From Prauserella salsuginis (GTDB taxonomy: Bacteria; Actinomycetota; Actinomycetes; Mycobacteriales; Pseudonocardiaceae), in the NCBI RefSeq assembly GCF_024648885.1, contig NZ_JANBBF010000013.1, forward strand, positions 248,001 to 312,000: 64,000 bases of DNA, in the 5' to 3' direction. The translations under genes were made by a program, and so were the position numbers. Below the pieces are notes generated by a model. The model saw only the letters and a list, made by a program, of their open reading frames with translations. It did not search any database and was not told the origin of the DNA. Shown here piece by piece: positions 50,109 to 57,821 of this stretch; the first letter of the stretch is position 1; each line of letters starts with the position of its first letter.

Positions 50109-50659
50109 CGCGTGTGCTCCTTGTGGGTCCTCCCGGAGCGGGCAAGGGGACGCAAGCGGTCTCTCTCTCCGAGCGACTGGGCGTTCCGCACATCTCGACA
50201 GGTGATCTGTTCCGCGCCAACGTCGGCAACGAGACGCCGCTGGGTCTCGAGGCGAAGCGGTACATGGACGCCGGCGAGCTCGTCCCCGACTCGGTGACCA
50301 ACGAGATGGTGCGCGAACGGCTGGAGGAGCCGGACGCCAAGGCCGGTTTCCTGCTCGACGGTTTCCCGCGCAACACCAAGCAGGCCGACGTGCTGGGCGA
50401 GATGCTCGGGGCGCAGAACACGGCGCTGGACAACGTGATCGAGCTGAAGGTCAGCGAGGACGAACTGGTCGAGCGCCTGCTGGCCCGTGGCCGCAGCGAC
50501 GACACCGAGGAGATCATCCGCCGGCGCCAGGAGATCTACCGCGAGGAGACGGCGCCGCTGCTCGAGTACTACGCCGACATCCTGGTGACCGTGAACGGCA
50601 TCGGTGATGTCGACGAGGTTTCGCAGCGCGTGCTGGACGCGCTCGGCAAGAGCTCGTGA
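50105..50659 (+). CDS. adk: Adenylate kinase
   Basis: Converts ATP + AMP to 2 ADP. 184 residues, with the P-loop GPPGAGKGT (7-15), [11 protein letters not shown] and [10 protein letters not shown]. The LID is the short type ([15 protein letters not shown]) with no zinc cysteines, as in M. tuberculosis Adk (181 residues). Four-base overlaps with secY and map show one transcript. Confidence 0.97.
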   Translation: MTRVLLVGPPGAGKGTQAVSLSERLGVPHISTGDLFRANVGNETPLGLEAKRYMDAGELVPDSVTNEMVRERLEEPDAKAGFLLDGFPRNTKQADVLGEMLGAQNTALDNVIELKVSEDELVERLLARGRSDDTEEIIRRRQEIYREETAPLLEYYADILVTVNGIGDVDEVSQRVLDALGKSS

Positions 50660-51489
50660 ACCTGCTCGGCCTGCGGATGCCGCGGTGGATGCGCCGCGGC
50701 GGTTCGATCGAGACGAAGTCGCGTGGTGAGCTGGAGGCCATGCGCGCGGCCGGCCTCATCGTCTCGCGCACTCTGGCGGCCGTCACCGACGCGGCCAAGC
50801 CGGGGGTGAGCACGCTCGAGCTCGACGCTCTGGCCGAGCAGCTGATCCGGGATGCCGACGCCGTTCCCTCGTTCAAGGGTTACCACGGTTTCCCGGGGTC
50901 GATCTGTGCGTCGGTGAACGACCAGATCGTGCACGGCATCCCGTCGTCGGAGCTGGTCCTCGCGGATGGTGATCTGCTGTCGGTGGACTGCGGCGCCATC
51001 CTCGAGGGCTGGCACGGCGATTCGGCCGTGACGATCTCCGTCGGCGAGGTGAGCGAGCCCGACGGGAAGCTGTCGGCGGCGACGAAGGCCGCGATGCAGG
51101 CCGGGATCGACGCGGCCCTGCCGGGGTCGCGACTCACCGACATCTCGCACGCCATCGAGATGGAGGCGCTGGGCAAGATCCTCGACGACGGGATCGAGTA
51201 CGGCATGATCGAGGAGTACGGCGGGCACGGCATCGGCCGCGAGATGCACATGGAGCCGTTCTTGCCGAACGTCGGCAAACCGGGCCGCGGGCCCGAGCTC
51301 CGCCCGGGGGTCACCCTGGCGATCGAGCCGATGTTGACCGGTGGCTCCGGTGGCACGGTGGAGCTCGACGACGGCTGGACCGTCATCACCGACGACGGTT
51401 CCCGCGCGGCTCACTGGGAACACACCGTGGCGGTCACCGAGGACGGCCCGTGGGTGCTCACGGCTCCGGAGTCCGCTTCGGCCGAATAG
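50656..51489 (+). CDS. map: Methionine aminopeptidase type I
   Basis: Removes the initiator Met. 277 residues from a GTG overlapping the adk stop. Metal ligands are seen in LLSVDCGA (Asp), WHGDSAVTI (Asp), [11 protein letters not shown] (His), LAIEPML (Glu) and TVAVTEDGP (Glu). The first ~20 residues ([12 protein letters not shown]) precede the catalytic fold. Last gene of the secY operon. Confidence 0.96.
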   Translation: MNLLGLRMPRWMRRGGSIETKSRGELEAMRAAGLIVSRTLAAVTDAAKPGVSTLELDALAEQLIRDADAVPSFKGYHGFPGSICASVNDQIVHGIPSSELVLADGDLLSVDCGAILEGWHGDSAVTISVGEVSEPDGKLSAATKAAMQAGIDAALPGSRLTDISHAIEMEALGKILDDGIEYGMIEEYGGHGIGREMHMEPFLPNVGKPGRGPELRPGVTLAIEPMLTGGSGGTVELDDGWTVITDDGSRAAHWEHTVAVTEDGPWVLTAPESASAE

Positions 51490-51571
51490 CCGAGCTGCAC
51501 TTCGTGGCCGTACCTGGCCGGTGGTCTTCCCGGCTCGGTGCTCGTCGCGGTTCGGTGGCGACGTCCCGGAT

Positions 51572-51603
51572 GCCCCGGAGCACGAACGCCCCGGAGCACG
51601 AAT
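51572..51603. repeat. 16-base tandem duplication downstream of map
   Basis: GCCCCGGAGCACGAA occurs at 51572 and 51588 with a period of 16, followed by a looser ATCCGGACGA pair (near 51604 and 51621). It lies in the 435-base gap between map and infA (51490-51924), which otherwise holds the terminator and the infA promoter. Confidence 0.6.
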
Positions 51604-51638
51604 AATCCGGACGAAGCACGATCCGGACGATGCGCAAA

Positions 51639-51668
51639 CCGGCCGGGCGTGCAGCCTCCCCCGGCCGG
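51639..51668 (+). terminator. Terminator after map
   Basis: CCGGCCGGG (51639-51647) pairs exactly with CCCGGCCGG (51660-51668) around a 12-base loop. Confidence 0.65.
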
Positions 51669-51728
51669 GTGGGGGTTCACTCACGCGGCGCACACTTGCC
51701 GCACGCACCTATCACAACCGGCCCCGGT

Positions 51729-51758
51729 TTGGGAGTCGTGACACGAGGTGCGTAGACT
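51729..51758 (+). promoter_or_regulatory. infA promoter
   Basis: TTGGGA (51729-51734), an 18-base spacer and TAGACT (51753-51758), the same -10 sequence as the rpoB promoter. It would give a leader of about 160 bases. Confidence 0.6.
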
Positions 51759-51924
51759 GTACAGCTGGCGTGCCTTCCATGCTGTTCTCCGACGCCCGAC
51801 AGGGGCAGGTGCGGATTTCCGGTTCCGGAATCCTCCCGGCCACTCGACGTGTTCGGACGCAGCGTGGAGCGTGCGTCAGTCCAGGTAAGCACCATCGCTC
51901 AACCAATCACGAATTGCGGAGTAC

Positions 51925-52146
51925 ATGGCGAAGAAAGACGGGGCCATTGAGGTAGAAGGCCGCGTGATCGAGCCGCTCCCCAACGCGATGTTCCGTGTCG
52001 AGTTGGAGAACGGCCACAAGGTCCTGGCCCATATCAGCGGCAAGATGCGGCAGCACTACATCCGCATCCTGCCTGAAGACAAGGTGGTCGTGGAGCTGTC
52101 GCCCTACGACCTGTCTCGTGGTCGCATCGTCTACCGCTACAAGTGA
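51925..52146 (+). CDS. infA: Translation initiation factor IF-1
   Basis: The 73-residue S1/OB-fold protein binds the A site during initiation: [34 protein letters not shown] and [16 protein letters not shown]. rpmJ follows after 79 bases. Confidence 0.98.
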   Translation: MAKKDGAIEVEGRVIEPLPNAMFRVELENGHKVLAHISGKMRQHYIRILPEDKVVVELSPYDLSRGRIVYRYK

Positions 52147-52225
52147 TCACGGAGGGCGTGGCGGATGCCTGAGGTGCCCTCCCCGGTAGGGCGCGCGGTT
52201 ATTCGACACGACGAAAGCAGGAGAC

Positions 52226-52339
52226 GTGAAGGTCAAGCCGAGCGTCAAGCGAATCTGCGACAAGTGCCAGGTGGTCCGGCGGCACGGCCGGATCATGGTG
52301 ATCTGCGACAACCTGCGGCACAAGCAGCGGCAGGGCTGA
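52226..52339 (+). CDS. rpmJ: 50S ribosomal protein L36
   Basis: A 37-residue protein from a GTG preceded by [25 protein letters not shown], then [18 protein letters not shown]. The zinc ligands C-x2-C, C and H are present, so this is the zinc-binding form. It lies between infA and rpsM as usual. Confidence 0.97.
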   Translation: MKVKPSVKRICDKCQVVRRHGRIMVICDNLRHKQRQG

Positions 52340-52585
52340 GCAGCTCGTCCACTTGTCGACAGTGACCTGACACTGTGACATCAGAGCACTGGCACGTCAC
52401 AGGAACACTGTGACGGCCACAGCCTCCCCGAACCTGCCCTGTCCGGCGACGAGCCGGACAGGGCCGACCCCCGGACTTCAGGCCGGGGCCGGGACACCGC
52501 CCGCGAGAGCGGGTGGAGACGCGAGTCGTCCCGGAAGTGGTCGGGGAGAAGACCTGAAGACGAATCAGAAGGAGCACAAGCGCCA
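52340..52585 (+). promoter_or_regulatory. Leader region upstream of rpsM
   Basis: The 246-base gap contains two direct copies of ACACTGTGAC (52370-52379 and 52405-52414), opposite-facing GTCACAG (52396-52402), and a perfect 11-bp hairpin CCCTGTCCGGC/GCCGGACAGGG (52437-52463) with a 5-base loop. The hairpin could terminate or attenuate transcription; the repeats could bind a regulator. In E. coli S4 represses the alpha operon through this leader; no such structure is shown here. Confidence 0.45.
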
Positions 52586-52963
52586 ATGGCACGACTCGCT
52601 GGCGTCGATCTCCCCCGCGAGAAGCGGCTGGAGATCGCGCTGACCTATATCTACGGCATCGGCCGTACCAGCGCCAAGCAGATCGCCGTCGCGACGGATC
52701 TGAACCCGGACACCCGGGTCAAGGACCTCGGCGACGACGACCTGGTGAAGCTGCGTGACCACATCGAAGAGAACTTCAGGGTCGAGGGTGACCTCCGCCG
52801 CGAGGTGAACGCCGACATCCGTCGGAAGATCGAGATCGGGTGCTACGAGGGTCTCCGCTGGCGCCGTGGCCTGCCGGTCCGCGGACAGCGCACCAAGACC
52901 AACGCGCGTACGCGCAAGGGCCCGAAGAAGACGGTCGCAGGCAAGAAGAAGGCGGGCCGCTGA
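52586..52963 (+). CDS. rpsM: 30S ribosomal protein S13
   Basis: The 125-residue head protein contacts the 50S subunit and P-site t[35 protein letters not shown], and the basic end [23 protein letters not shown]. Its stop overlaps the next small gene by one base (TGATG). Confidence 0.98.
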   Translation: MARLAGVDLPREKRLEIALTYIYGIGRTSAKQIAVATDLNPDTRVKDLGDDDLVKLRDHIEENFRVEGDLRREVNADIRRKIEIGCYEGLRWRRGLPVRGQRTKTNARTRKGPKKTVAGKKKAGR

Positions 52964-53154
52964 TGACCGTCGTACGGACCAAGCGGCGCGCGATGCGCGC
53001 GGGCGTCGGCTCGCGTCGCAACCACGCGACGTCGCCGAAGTCGCTGTACGCCCGTCCGATGGCGCTGCGCGAGCTGTACTCCGACGCCGGAACGATCATC
53101 CGGCGCGGGCAGCAGGAAGCCGCCGCGGCCGCCGACGAGAAGCACTCGCGCTAA
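52963..53154 (+). CDS. Small basic protein of unknown function between S13 and S11
   Basis: 63 residues, not a known ribosomal protein to me. ATG at 52963 shares its A with the rpsM stop (TGATG), so translation is coupled. Third positions are G or C in all but a handful of codons, as in the neighbouring real genes. The N-terminal ~35 residues are Arg/Lys/Ser-rich ([19 protein letters not shown], then NHATSPKSLYARP), followed by a helix-like stretch (MALRELYSDAGTIIRRG) and an Ala-rich acidic end. It is followed after 15 bases by rpsK, with its own AACGAGGAG binding site. The charge pattern fits an RNA- or ribosome-associated protein; that is inference. Confidence 0.75.
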   Translation: MTVVRTKRRAMRAGVGSRRNHATSPKSLYARPMALRELYSDAGTIIRRGQQEAAAAADEKHSR

Positions 53155-53169
53155 CGAGGAGATCACCCA

Positions 53170-53568
53170 ATGCCACCCCGCAGTGGCGGCGCCAAGAAGG
53201 TGCGCCGCAAAGAGAAGAAAAATGTTGCCCACGGGCATGCTCACATCAAGAGCACGTTCAACAACACGATCATTTCGATCACCGACCCGAACGGTGCTGT
53301 GATCTCGTGGGCTTCGTCCGGTCACGTCGGCTTCAAGGGCTCGCGTAAGTCCACGCCGTTCGCCGCCCAGATGGCCGCCGAGAACGCGGCCCGCAAGGCC
53401 GCCGAACACGGCATGAAGAAGGTCGACGTGTTCGTGAAGGGCCCGGGCTCGGGCCGCGAGACCGCGATCCGTTCGCTGCAGGCCGCCGGCCTCGAGGTCG
53501 GCACCATCCAGGACGTGACCCCGCAGCCGCACAACGGCTGCCGCCCGCCGAAGCGTCGTCGGGTCTGA
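53170..53568 (+). CDS. rpsK: 30S ribosomal protein S11
   Basis: The platform protein near the mRNA 5' exit and the Shine-Dalgarno helix. 132 residues: basic start [17 protein letters not shown], then [15 protein letters not shown] and [13 protein letters not shown], ending [13 protein letters not shown]. Ribosome binding site GAGGAG. Confidence 0.98.
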   Translation: MPPRSGGAKKVRRKEKKNVAHGHAHIKSTFNNTIISITDPNGAVISWASSGHVGFKGSRKSTPFAAQMAAENAARKAAEHGMKKVDVFVKGPGSGRETAIRSLQAAGLEVGTIQDVTPQPHNGCRPPKRRRV

Positions 53569-53591
53569 GGAACGGGGAGGAGTAGACACAA

Positions 53592-54197
53592 ATGGCTCGT
53601 TACACCGGCCCCGCGACGCGTCTGTCGCGTCGTCTCAAGACCGACCTCATCGGCGGCGACCAGGCCTTCGAACGTCGTCCCTACCCGCCGGGCCAGCACG
53701 GCCGCGGCCGGGTCAAGGAGAGCGAGTACCTGCTTCAGCTGCAGGAGAAGCAGAAGGCCCGCCACACCTACGGCGTGCTCGAGCGCCAGTTCCGCCGCTA
53801 CTACGAGGAAGCCGCACGGCGTTCCGGTAAGACCGGCGAGAACCTGCTGCAGATCTGCGAGTCGCGGCTGGACAACGTCGTGTACCGCGCGGGCATCGCC
53901 CGTACGCGCCGCCAGGCCCGTCAGCTCGTGGGCCACGGCCACTTCACGGTCAACGGCAAGAACGTGAACGTGCCCAGCTACCGGGTTTCCAAGTTCGACA
54001 TCATCGACGTGCGGCCGAAGTCCGCGAAGATGCTGCCGTTCGTGGCCGCCAAGGAGGCCCTGGGCGAGCGTCCGATCCCGGCCTGGCTGCAGGTCGTGCC
54101 GTCGACGCTGCGGATTCTCGTGCACCAGCTCCCGGAGCGGGCGCAGATCGAGATCCCCGTGCAGGAACAGCTGATCGTCGAGTACTACTCGAAGTGA
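53592..54197 (+). CDS. rpsD: 30S ribosomal protein S4
   Basis: Primary 16S binder and accuracy protein; in E. coli it represses this operon. 201 residues with the S4 domain [28 protein letters not shown]. This is the zinc-free form, since the N-terminal Cys cluster is absent. Confidence 0.98.
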   Translation: MARYTGPATRLSRRLKTDLIGGDQAFERRPYPPGQHGRGRVKESEYLLQLQEKQKARHTYGVLERQFRRYYEEAARRSGKTGENLLQICESRLDNVVYRAGIARTRRQARQLVGHGHFTVNGKNVNVPSYRVSKFDIIDVRPKSAKMLPFVAAKEALGERPIPAWLQVVPSTLRILVHQLPERAQIEIPVQEQLIVEYYSK

Positions 54198-54288
54198 TCG
54201 CCGGCGGCGGCGCGGCAGATCCGCGCCGCCGCTCCGCCATCCCTTTCGGCGTCATATGGCGGGCGCCGGCAGGAAAGGACAAGGAACA

Positions 54289-55368
54289 GTGCTGATTTCC
54301 CAGCGGCCGGCTCTGAGCGAAGAGACGGTCAACGAGACCCGGTCCCGGTTCACCATCGAGCCGCTCGAGCCGGGCTTCGGCTACACGCTCGGCAACTCGC
54401 TCCGGCGTACGTTGCTGTCGTCGATCCCGGGTGCTGCTATCACGAGCATCCGCATCGACGGCGTCCTGCACGAGTTCACCACCGTTCCGGGGGTGAAGGA
54501 GGATGTCACCGAGATCATCCTGAACCTCAAGGAGCTCGTGGTGTCCTCCGAGGAGGACGAGCCCGTCACCATGTACCTGCGCAAGCAGGGCCCGGGTGAG
54601 GTCACCGCGGCGGACATCGTGCCGCCGGCCGGGGTGACCGTGCACAACCCGGATCTGCACATCGGCTGGCTGAACGACAAGGGCAAGCTCGAGGTCGAGC
54701 TCGTCGTCGAGCGTGGCCGTGGCTACGTGCCCGCGCTGCAGAACAAGCAGGCTGGTGCCGAGATCGGCCGGATCCCGGTCGACTCGATCTACTCGCCGGT
54801 GCTGAAGGTGACGTACAAGGTCGAGGCCACGCGTGTCGAGCAGCGGACCGACTTCGACAAGCTGATCCTGGACGTGGAGACGAAACCGTCGATCACGCCG
54901 CGGGACGCCGTCGCGTCGGCGGGCAAGACGCTCGTCGAGCTGTTCGGCCTCGCTCGGGAGCTGAACGTCGACGCGGAGGGCATCGAGATCGGCCCGTCGC
55001 CGCAGGAGGCGGACACCATCGCCGCCTACGCGATGCCGATCGAGGACCTGGACCTGACGGTGCGGTCCTACAACTGCCTCAAGCGCGAGGGAATTCACAC
55101 GGTCGGCGAGCTGGTCTCGCGCAGCGAGGCCGACCTGCTCGATATCCGCAACTTCGGTGCGAAGTCGATCGACGAGGTGAAGATGAAGCTCGTCGGTCTC
55201 GGCCTCGCGCTCAAGGACAGCCCGCCCGGGTTCGACCCGACGACCGCGGCCGCCAATTACGACGACGGCGAGGGCTGGGGCGACGACATGTCCGTCGGCG
55301 TCCCCGGTGGTCTGTCCGACGATGGCCACGACGATGGCCAGGACTACGCAGAGACGGAGCAGTTGTAG
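54289..55368 (+). CDS. rpoA: DNA-directed RNA polymerase subunit alpha
   Basis: 359 residues from the GTG at 54289 ([21 protein letters not shown]), matching the start of mycobacterial RpoA; an upstream start would add 11 residues and has no binding site. N-terminal dimerisation domain ([20 protein letters not shown]) and C-terminal domain ([33 protein letters not shown]) are complete. The acidic tail is about 40 residues. Confidence 0.98.
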   Translation: MLISQRPALSEETVNETRSRFTIEPLEPGFGYTLGNSLRRTLLSSIPGAAITSIRIDGVLHEFTTVPGVKEDVTEIILNLKELVVSSEEDEPVTMYLRKQGPGEVTAADIVPPAGVTVHNPDLHIGWLNDKGKLEVELVVERGRGYVPALQNKQAGAEIGRIPVDSIYSPVLKVTYKVEATRVEQRTDFDKLILDVETKPSITPRDAVASAGKTLVELFGLARELNVDAEGIEIGPSPQEADTIAAYAMPIEDLDLTVRSYNCLKREGIHTVGELVSRSEADLLDIRNFGAKSIDEVKMKLVGLGLALKDSPPGFDPTTAAANYDDGEGWGDDMSVGVPGGLSDDGHDDGQDYAETEQL

Positions 55369-55436
55369 GACCCACGACGGTGGCCGGCGCGCGCCGGCCA
55401 CCGGGTCCCACGGCTGAGAGCTAACGAGGAGAACCG

Positions 55437-56003
55437 ATGCCCACCCCCACCAAGGGACGCCGTCTCGGTGGATCGCCGTCGCATGAGCGGCTGATGTTGG
55501 CGAACCTGGCCACGTCGCTGTTCGAGCACGGCAAGATCACGACCACCGAGGCCAAGGCCAGGCGTGTCCGGCCGCTCGCGGAGAAGCTGATCACGAAGGC
55601 CAAGCGCGGCGACGTGCACAACCGGCGTCAGATCATGCGGACCATCCGCAACAAGGACGTCGTGCACAAGCTGATCGACGAGATCGGCCCGCACTTCTCC
55701 GAGCGCAACGGCGGTTACGTCCGCATCACCAAGACGCTGCCGCGCAAGGGCGACAACGCCCCGATGGCGGTCATCGAACTGGTGGCGGAGAAGACCGTGA
55801 CCTCGGAGGCCGAGAAGGCTCGCGGCACGAAGTTCGCGGCCGACGAGAAGGCGGCAGAGGCCGAGTCCGCTGAGAGCGCCGAGTCCGCGGACTCCGCCGA
55901 CAGCGCCGACTCCGCCGATTCGGCTGACTCGGCAGATTCGGCCGACAGCCCGGCCGCCGAGTCCGACGACAAGGCCGAGGCCGAGAAGAAGGACGAAGCC
56001 TGA
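55437..56003 (+). CDS. rplQ: 50S ribosomal protein L17 with long acidic tail
   Basis: Residues 1-~125 are standard L17 ([35 protein letters not shown]). The remaining ~60 residues are an actinobacterial-type acidic tail made mostly of an Ala-Asp/Glu-Ser repeat (bases 55855-55960), giving 188 residues against ~125 in most bacteria. The stop TGA overlaps a possible CTG start of truA. Confidence 0.97.
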   Translation: MPTPTKGRRLGGSPSHERLMLANLATSLFEHGKITTTEAKARRVRPLAEKLITKAKRGDVHNRRQIMRTIRNKDVVHKLIDEIGPHFSERNGGYVRITKTLPRKGDNAPMAVIELVAEKTVTSEAEKARGTKFAADEKAAEAESAESAESADSADSADSADSADSADSADSPAAESDDKAEAEKKDEA

Positions 56004-56902
56004 CAGGCAGTCACGCATCGAACGAGCCCGCCGTTCCCACTGGGGAGGGCGGGCTCGTTCGTCTGCGCCTCGAGGTGGCCTACGACGGCACGGACTTCTC
56101 CGGGTGGGCTCGGCAGCCCGGCAGGCGCACCGTGCAGGGGTCGCTGGAGGAGGCGCTGGCGACGCAGCCGCCCGGCGCGGCGGTGCCGCGGTCGGTGGTC
56201 GTCGCGGGCCGGACGGACGCCGGCGTGCACGCGGCGAGGCAGGTCGTGCACGTCGACGTGGAGCCCTACGAGGGGCAGCCGACGTCGCGCAGGCTCACCG
56301 TGGACAAGCGCGGGCTGCCCGACCTGGACCGCATGCGCCACCGGTGGAATCGGCTGCTGCCGCCGGACGTGCGCGTGCTCGAGGTCGCTCCCGCCCCGGA
56401 CGGTTTCGATGCCCGGTTCTCCGCCGTCCGGAGGCACTACCGCTACCAGGTGTCCGACGCGCCGTGGGGCGTCGATCCGCTGCGCCGCAAGGACACGCTG
56501 GCCTGGAACCGCCCGCTGGACGTCGACGCCCTGCAGGAGGCTTCTCAGGCGTTGCTGGGGCTGCAGGACTTCGCCGCCTACTGCAAGCAGCGTGAGGGCG
56601 CGACGACGGTGCGGGAGCTGCAGCGGTTCACGTGGCGTCGCGTCGGTGAGTACGACGTGCACGCCGAGGTGTCGGCCGATGCGTTCTGCCACTCCATGGT
56701 GCGCAGCCTCGTCGGGGCTGTGCTGATGGTCGGTGACGGCAGGCGCGACGTCGACTGGCCGCACCGGGTGCTGGACAGCCGGGTGCGCGCCAGCTCGGTG
56801 GCGCCTGCCCACGGGTTGACGCTCGTCGCGATCGACTACCCGCCGGACGACGAGCTCGCCGCCCGCGCCGAGCAGACCCGCAACGTTCGCGACGCCCTCT
56901 GA
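56000..56902 (+). CDS. truA: tRNA pseudouridine synthase A, probable CTG start
   Basis: Makes pseudouridine at tRNA positions 38-40. The catalytic Asp lies in [10 protein letters not shown]. The first standard start in frame is GTG at 56075, giving 275 residues, but that cuts off the conserved first strand: the codons just upstream read [19 protein letters not shown], close to VRLRLDIAYDGTDF of mycobacterial TruA. No ATG, GTG or TTG lies further up in frame; CTG at 56000 overlaps the rplQ stop as CTGA and gives 300 residues beginning (M)[10 protein letters not shown] therefore place the start at 56000, with 56075 as the conservative alternative. A 12-bp hairpin (56021-56059) lies in this first stretch. 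Confidence 0.8.
   Translation: MTGSHASNEPAVPTGEGGLVRLRLEVAYDGTDFSGWARQPGRRTVQGSLEEALATQPPGAAVPRSVVVAGRTDAGVHAARQVVHVDVEPYEGQPTSRRLTVDKRGLPDLDRMRHRWNRLLPPDVRVLEVAPAPDGFDARFSAVRRHYRYQVSDAPWGVDPLRRKDTLAWNRPLDVDALQEASQALLGLQDFAAYCKQREGATTVRELQRFTWRRVGEYDVHAEVSADAFCHSMVRSLVGAVLMVGDGRRDVDWPHRVLDSRVRASSVAPAHGLTLVAIDYPPDDELAARAEQTRNVRDAL
56021..56059 (+). terminator. Strong hairpin at the rplQ-truA junction
   Basis: AACGAGCCCGCC (56021-56032) pairs exactly with GGCGGGCTCGTT (56048-56059) around a 15-base loop. There is no T run. It could be an attenuator between rplQ and truA, or mask truA initiation; it also overlaps the likely first codons of truA. Confidence 0.55.
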
Positions 56903-56911
56903 CGCGAAAAG

Positions 56912-57065
56912 GCCCCCAAGGGCACTTTGGTTGCGTTGAGTGCGACAGAACGTCCCCTCGCACAGGGCCGCGGGCTTCGTAGGACGGGGACCGCGGGGCG
57001 GGCCGACCGGGGCGCATGAGGGGAAGATTCGTTGCGTTGAGTGCGACCAAGGTGCCCTTGGGGGC
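56912..57065. repeat. Inverted-repeat element with duplicated 17-base core downstream of truA
   Basis: GCCCCCAAGGGCAC (56912-56925) is the exact reverse complement of GTGCCCTTGGGGGC (57052-57065). Next to each arm lies an identical 17-mer GTTGCGTTGAGTGCGAC (56930-56946 and 57031-57047) in the same orientation. Between them are ~85 bases that are not obviously coding. This looks like two copies of a small intergenic palindromic repeat. Confidence 0.7.
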
Positions 57066-57087
57066 ACTCGACGAGTGCGCCCAAGGG
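57055..57087. terminator. Bidirectional terminator between truA and the reverse-strand T7SS genes
   Basis: 16-base arms 57055-57070 and 57072-57087 are reverse complements with one mismatch, centred on 57071. They lie between convergent truA and the gene that stops at 57102. The left arm is shared with the inverted-repeat element just upstream. Confidence 0.65.
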
Positions 57088-57101
57088 TGGTCGGCGGGCT
57101 G

Positions 57102-57821
57102 TCAGTCGCCTCGGCGGATGGGGCCGAGGATCGCCTGCTCCTTGTTCGTCGTGACGAGTCGCAGCGGGCGCCACAGGTTCCGGCCGAGGGCCACCACCTG
57201 GTCGTCCTTCAACGTCGTCAGCTGACGGGTCATCTGCTGCGGCAGTCGCCAGATCTGCGCGGCCAGGTCTGCCTGTCCCGCGGGCAATCGCTGCATCAGC
57301 ACCAGATCGGCGCCGTTGGCGACCGCCGTGGCCTGCGGGTGCAGGTACGGCAGCACGTACACCGTCGTCTGCCACGGCGAACGCGGCGGGAACAGGTCCT
57401 GCGGTGTGGGCCCGCCGTCGTTGACGACCAGCAGCGGTGCGTCCTCCGACGGCCGTGGCAGTTCGACGGGCGAGAGCCTGCGGATCTGCACCAGCGGCGA
57501 CGGCTGGCCGTCCCGCTGCGTGCCCGCGGCCTGCTGCAGCACGTGCCACGCGGCGGGCCGGCCCGTGGCGACGATGCACCACGCACCGACGGCCATCGCG
57601 CGCATCGCCACCTGCCGCGCCAGGTAAAGCCCGCCGACCACCACGATGCGCGTGGGCACCGATCGCAGCGCGGAGACCGTCAGCGGCTCGCCCTGCAGGC
57701 CGGAGCCGAGGATGATGCCGCCGCGGTCACCGGACGGGCTCACGGCGTCGAGCAGCGCCGGGTCCGCGACGAACTCGGGTGCGACCCCGTCGACCTTGGT
57801 GGGGTCCTGAAGCCGGGTCAT
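57102..57821 (-). CDS. Hypothetical protein coupled to eccE
   Basis: 239 residues, no recognised family. A Rossmann-like segment (RIVVVGGLYLARQVAMRAMAVGAWCIVATGRP, residues ~60-90) is followed by a region with PLLVVNDGG and a C-terminal basic part (QVVALGRNLWRPLRLVTTNKEQ). No signal peptide or membrane helix is clear. Its start overlaps the eccE stop (ATGA), so it is co-translated with the T7SS component and is probably a cytoplasmic accessory of that system. Confidence 0.78.
   Translation of the reverse strand: MTRLQDPTKVDGVAPEFVADPALLDAVSPSGDRGGIILGSGLQGEPLTVSALRSVPTRIVVVGGLYLARQVAMRAMAVGAWCIVATGRPAAWHVLQQAAGTQRDGQPSPLVQIRRLSPVELPRPSEDAPLLVVNDGGPTPQDLFPPRSPWQTTVYVLPYLHPQATAVANGADLVLMQRLPAGQADLAAQIWRLPQQMTRQLTTLKDDQVVALGRNLWRPLRLVTTNKEQAILGPIRRGD

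Noticed and set aside
57102-57821. Fragment of EccC ATPase
   Set aside because: No Walker A or B motif, and the length and coupling to eccE suggest an intact separate gene.
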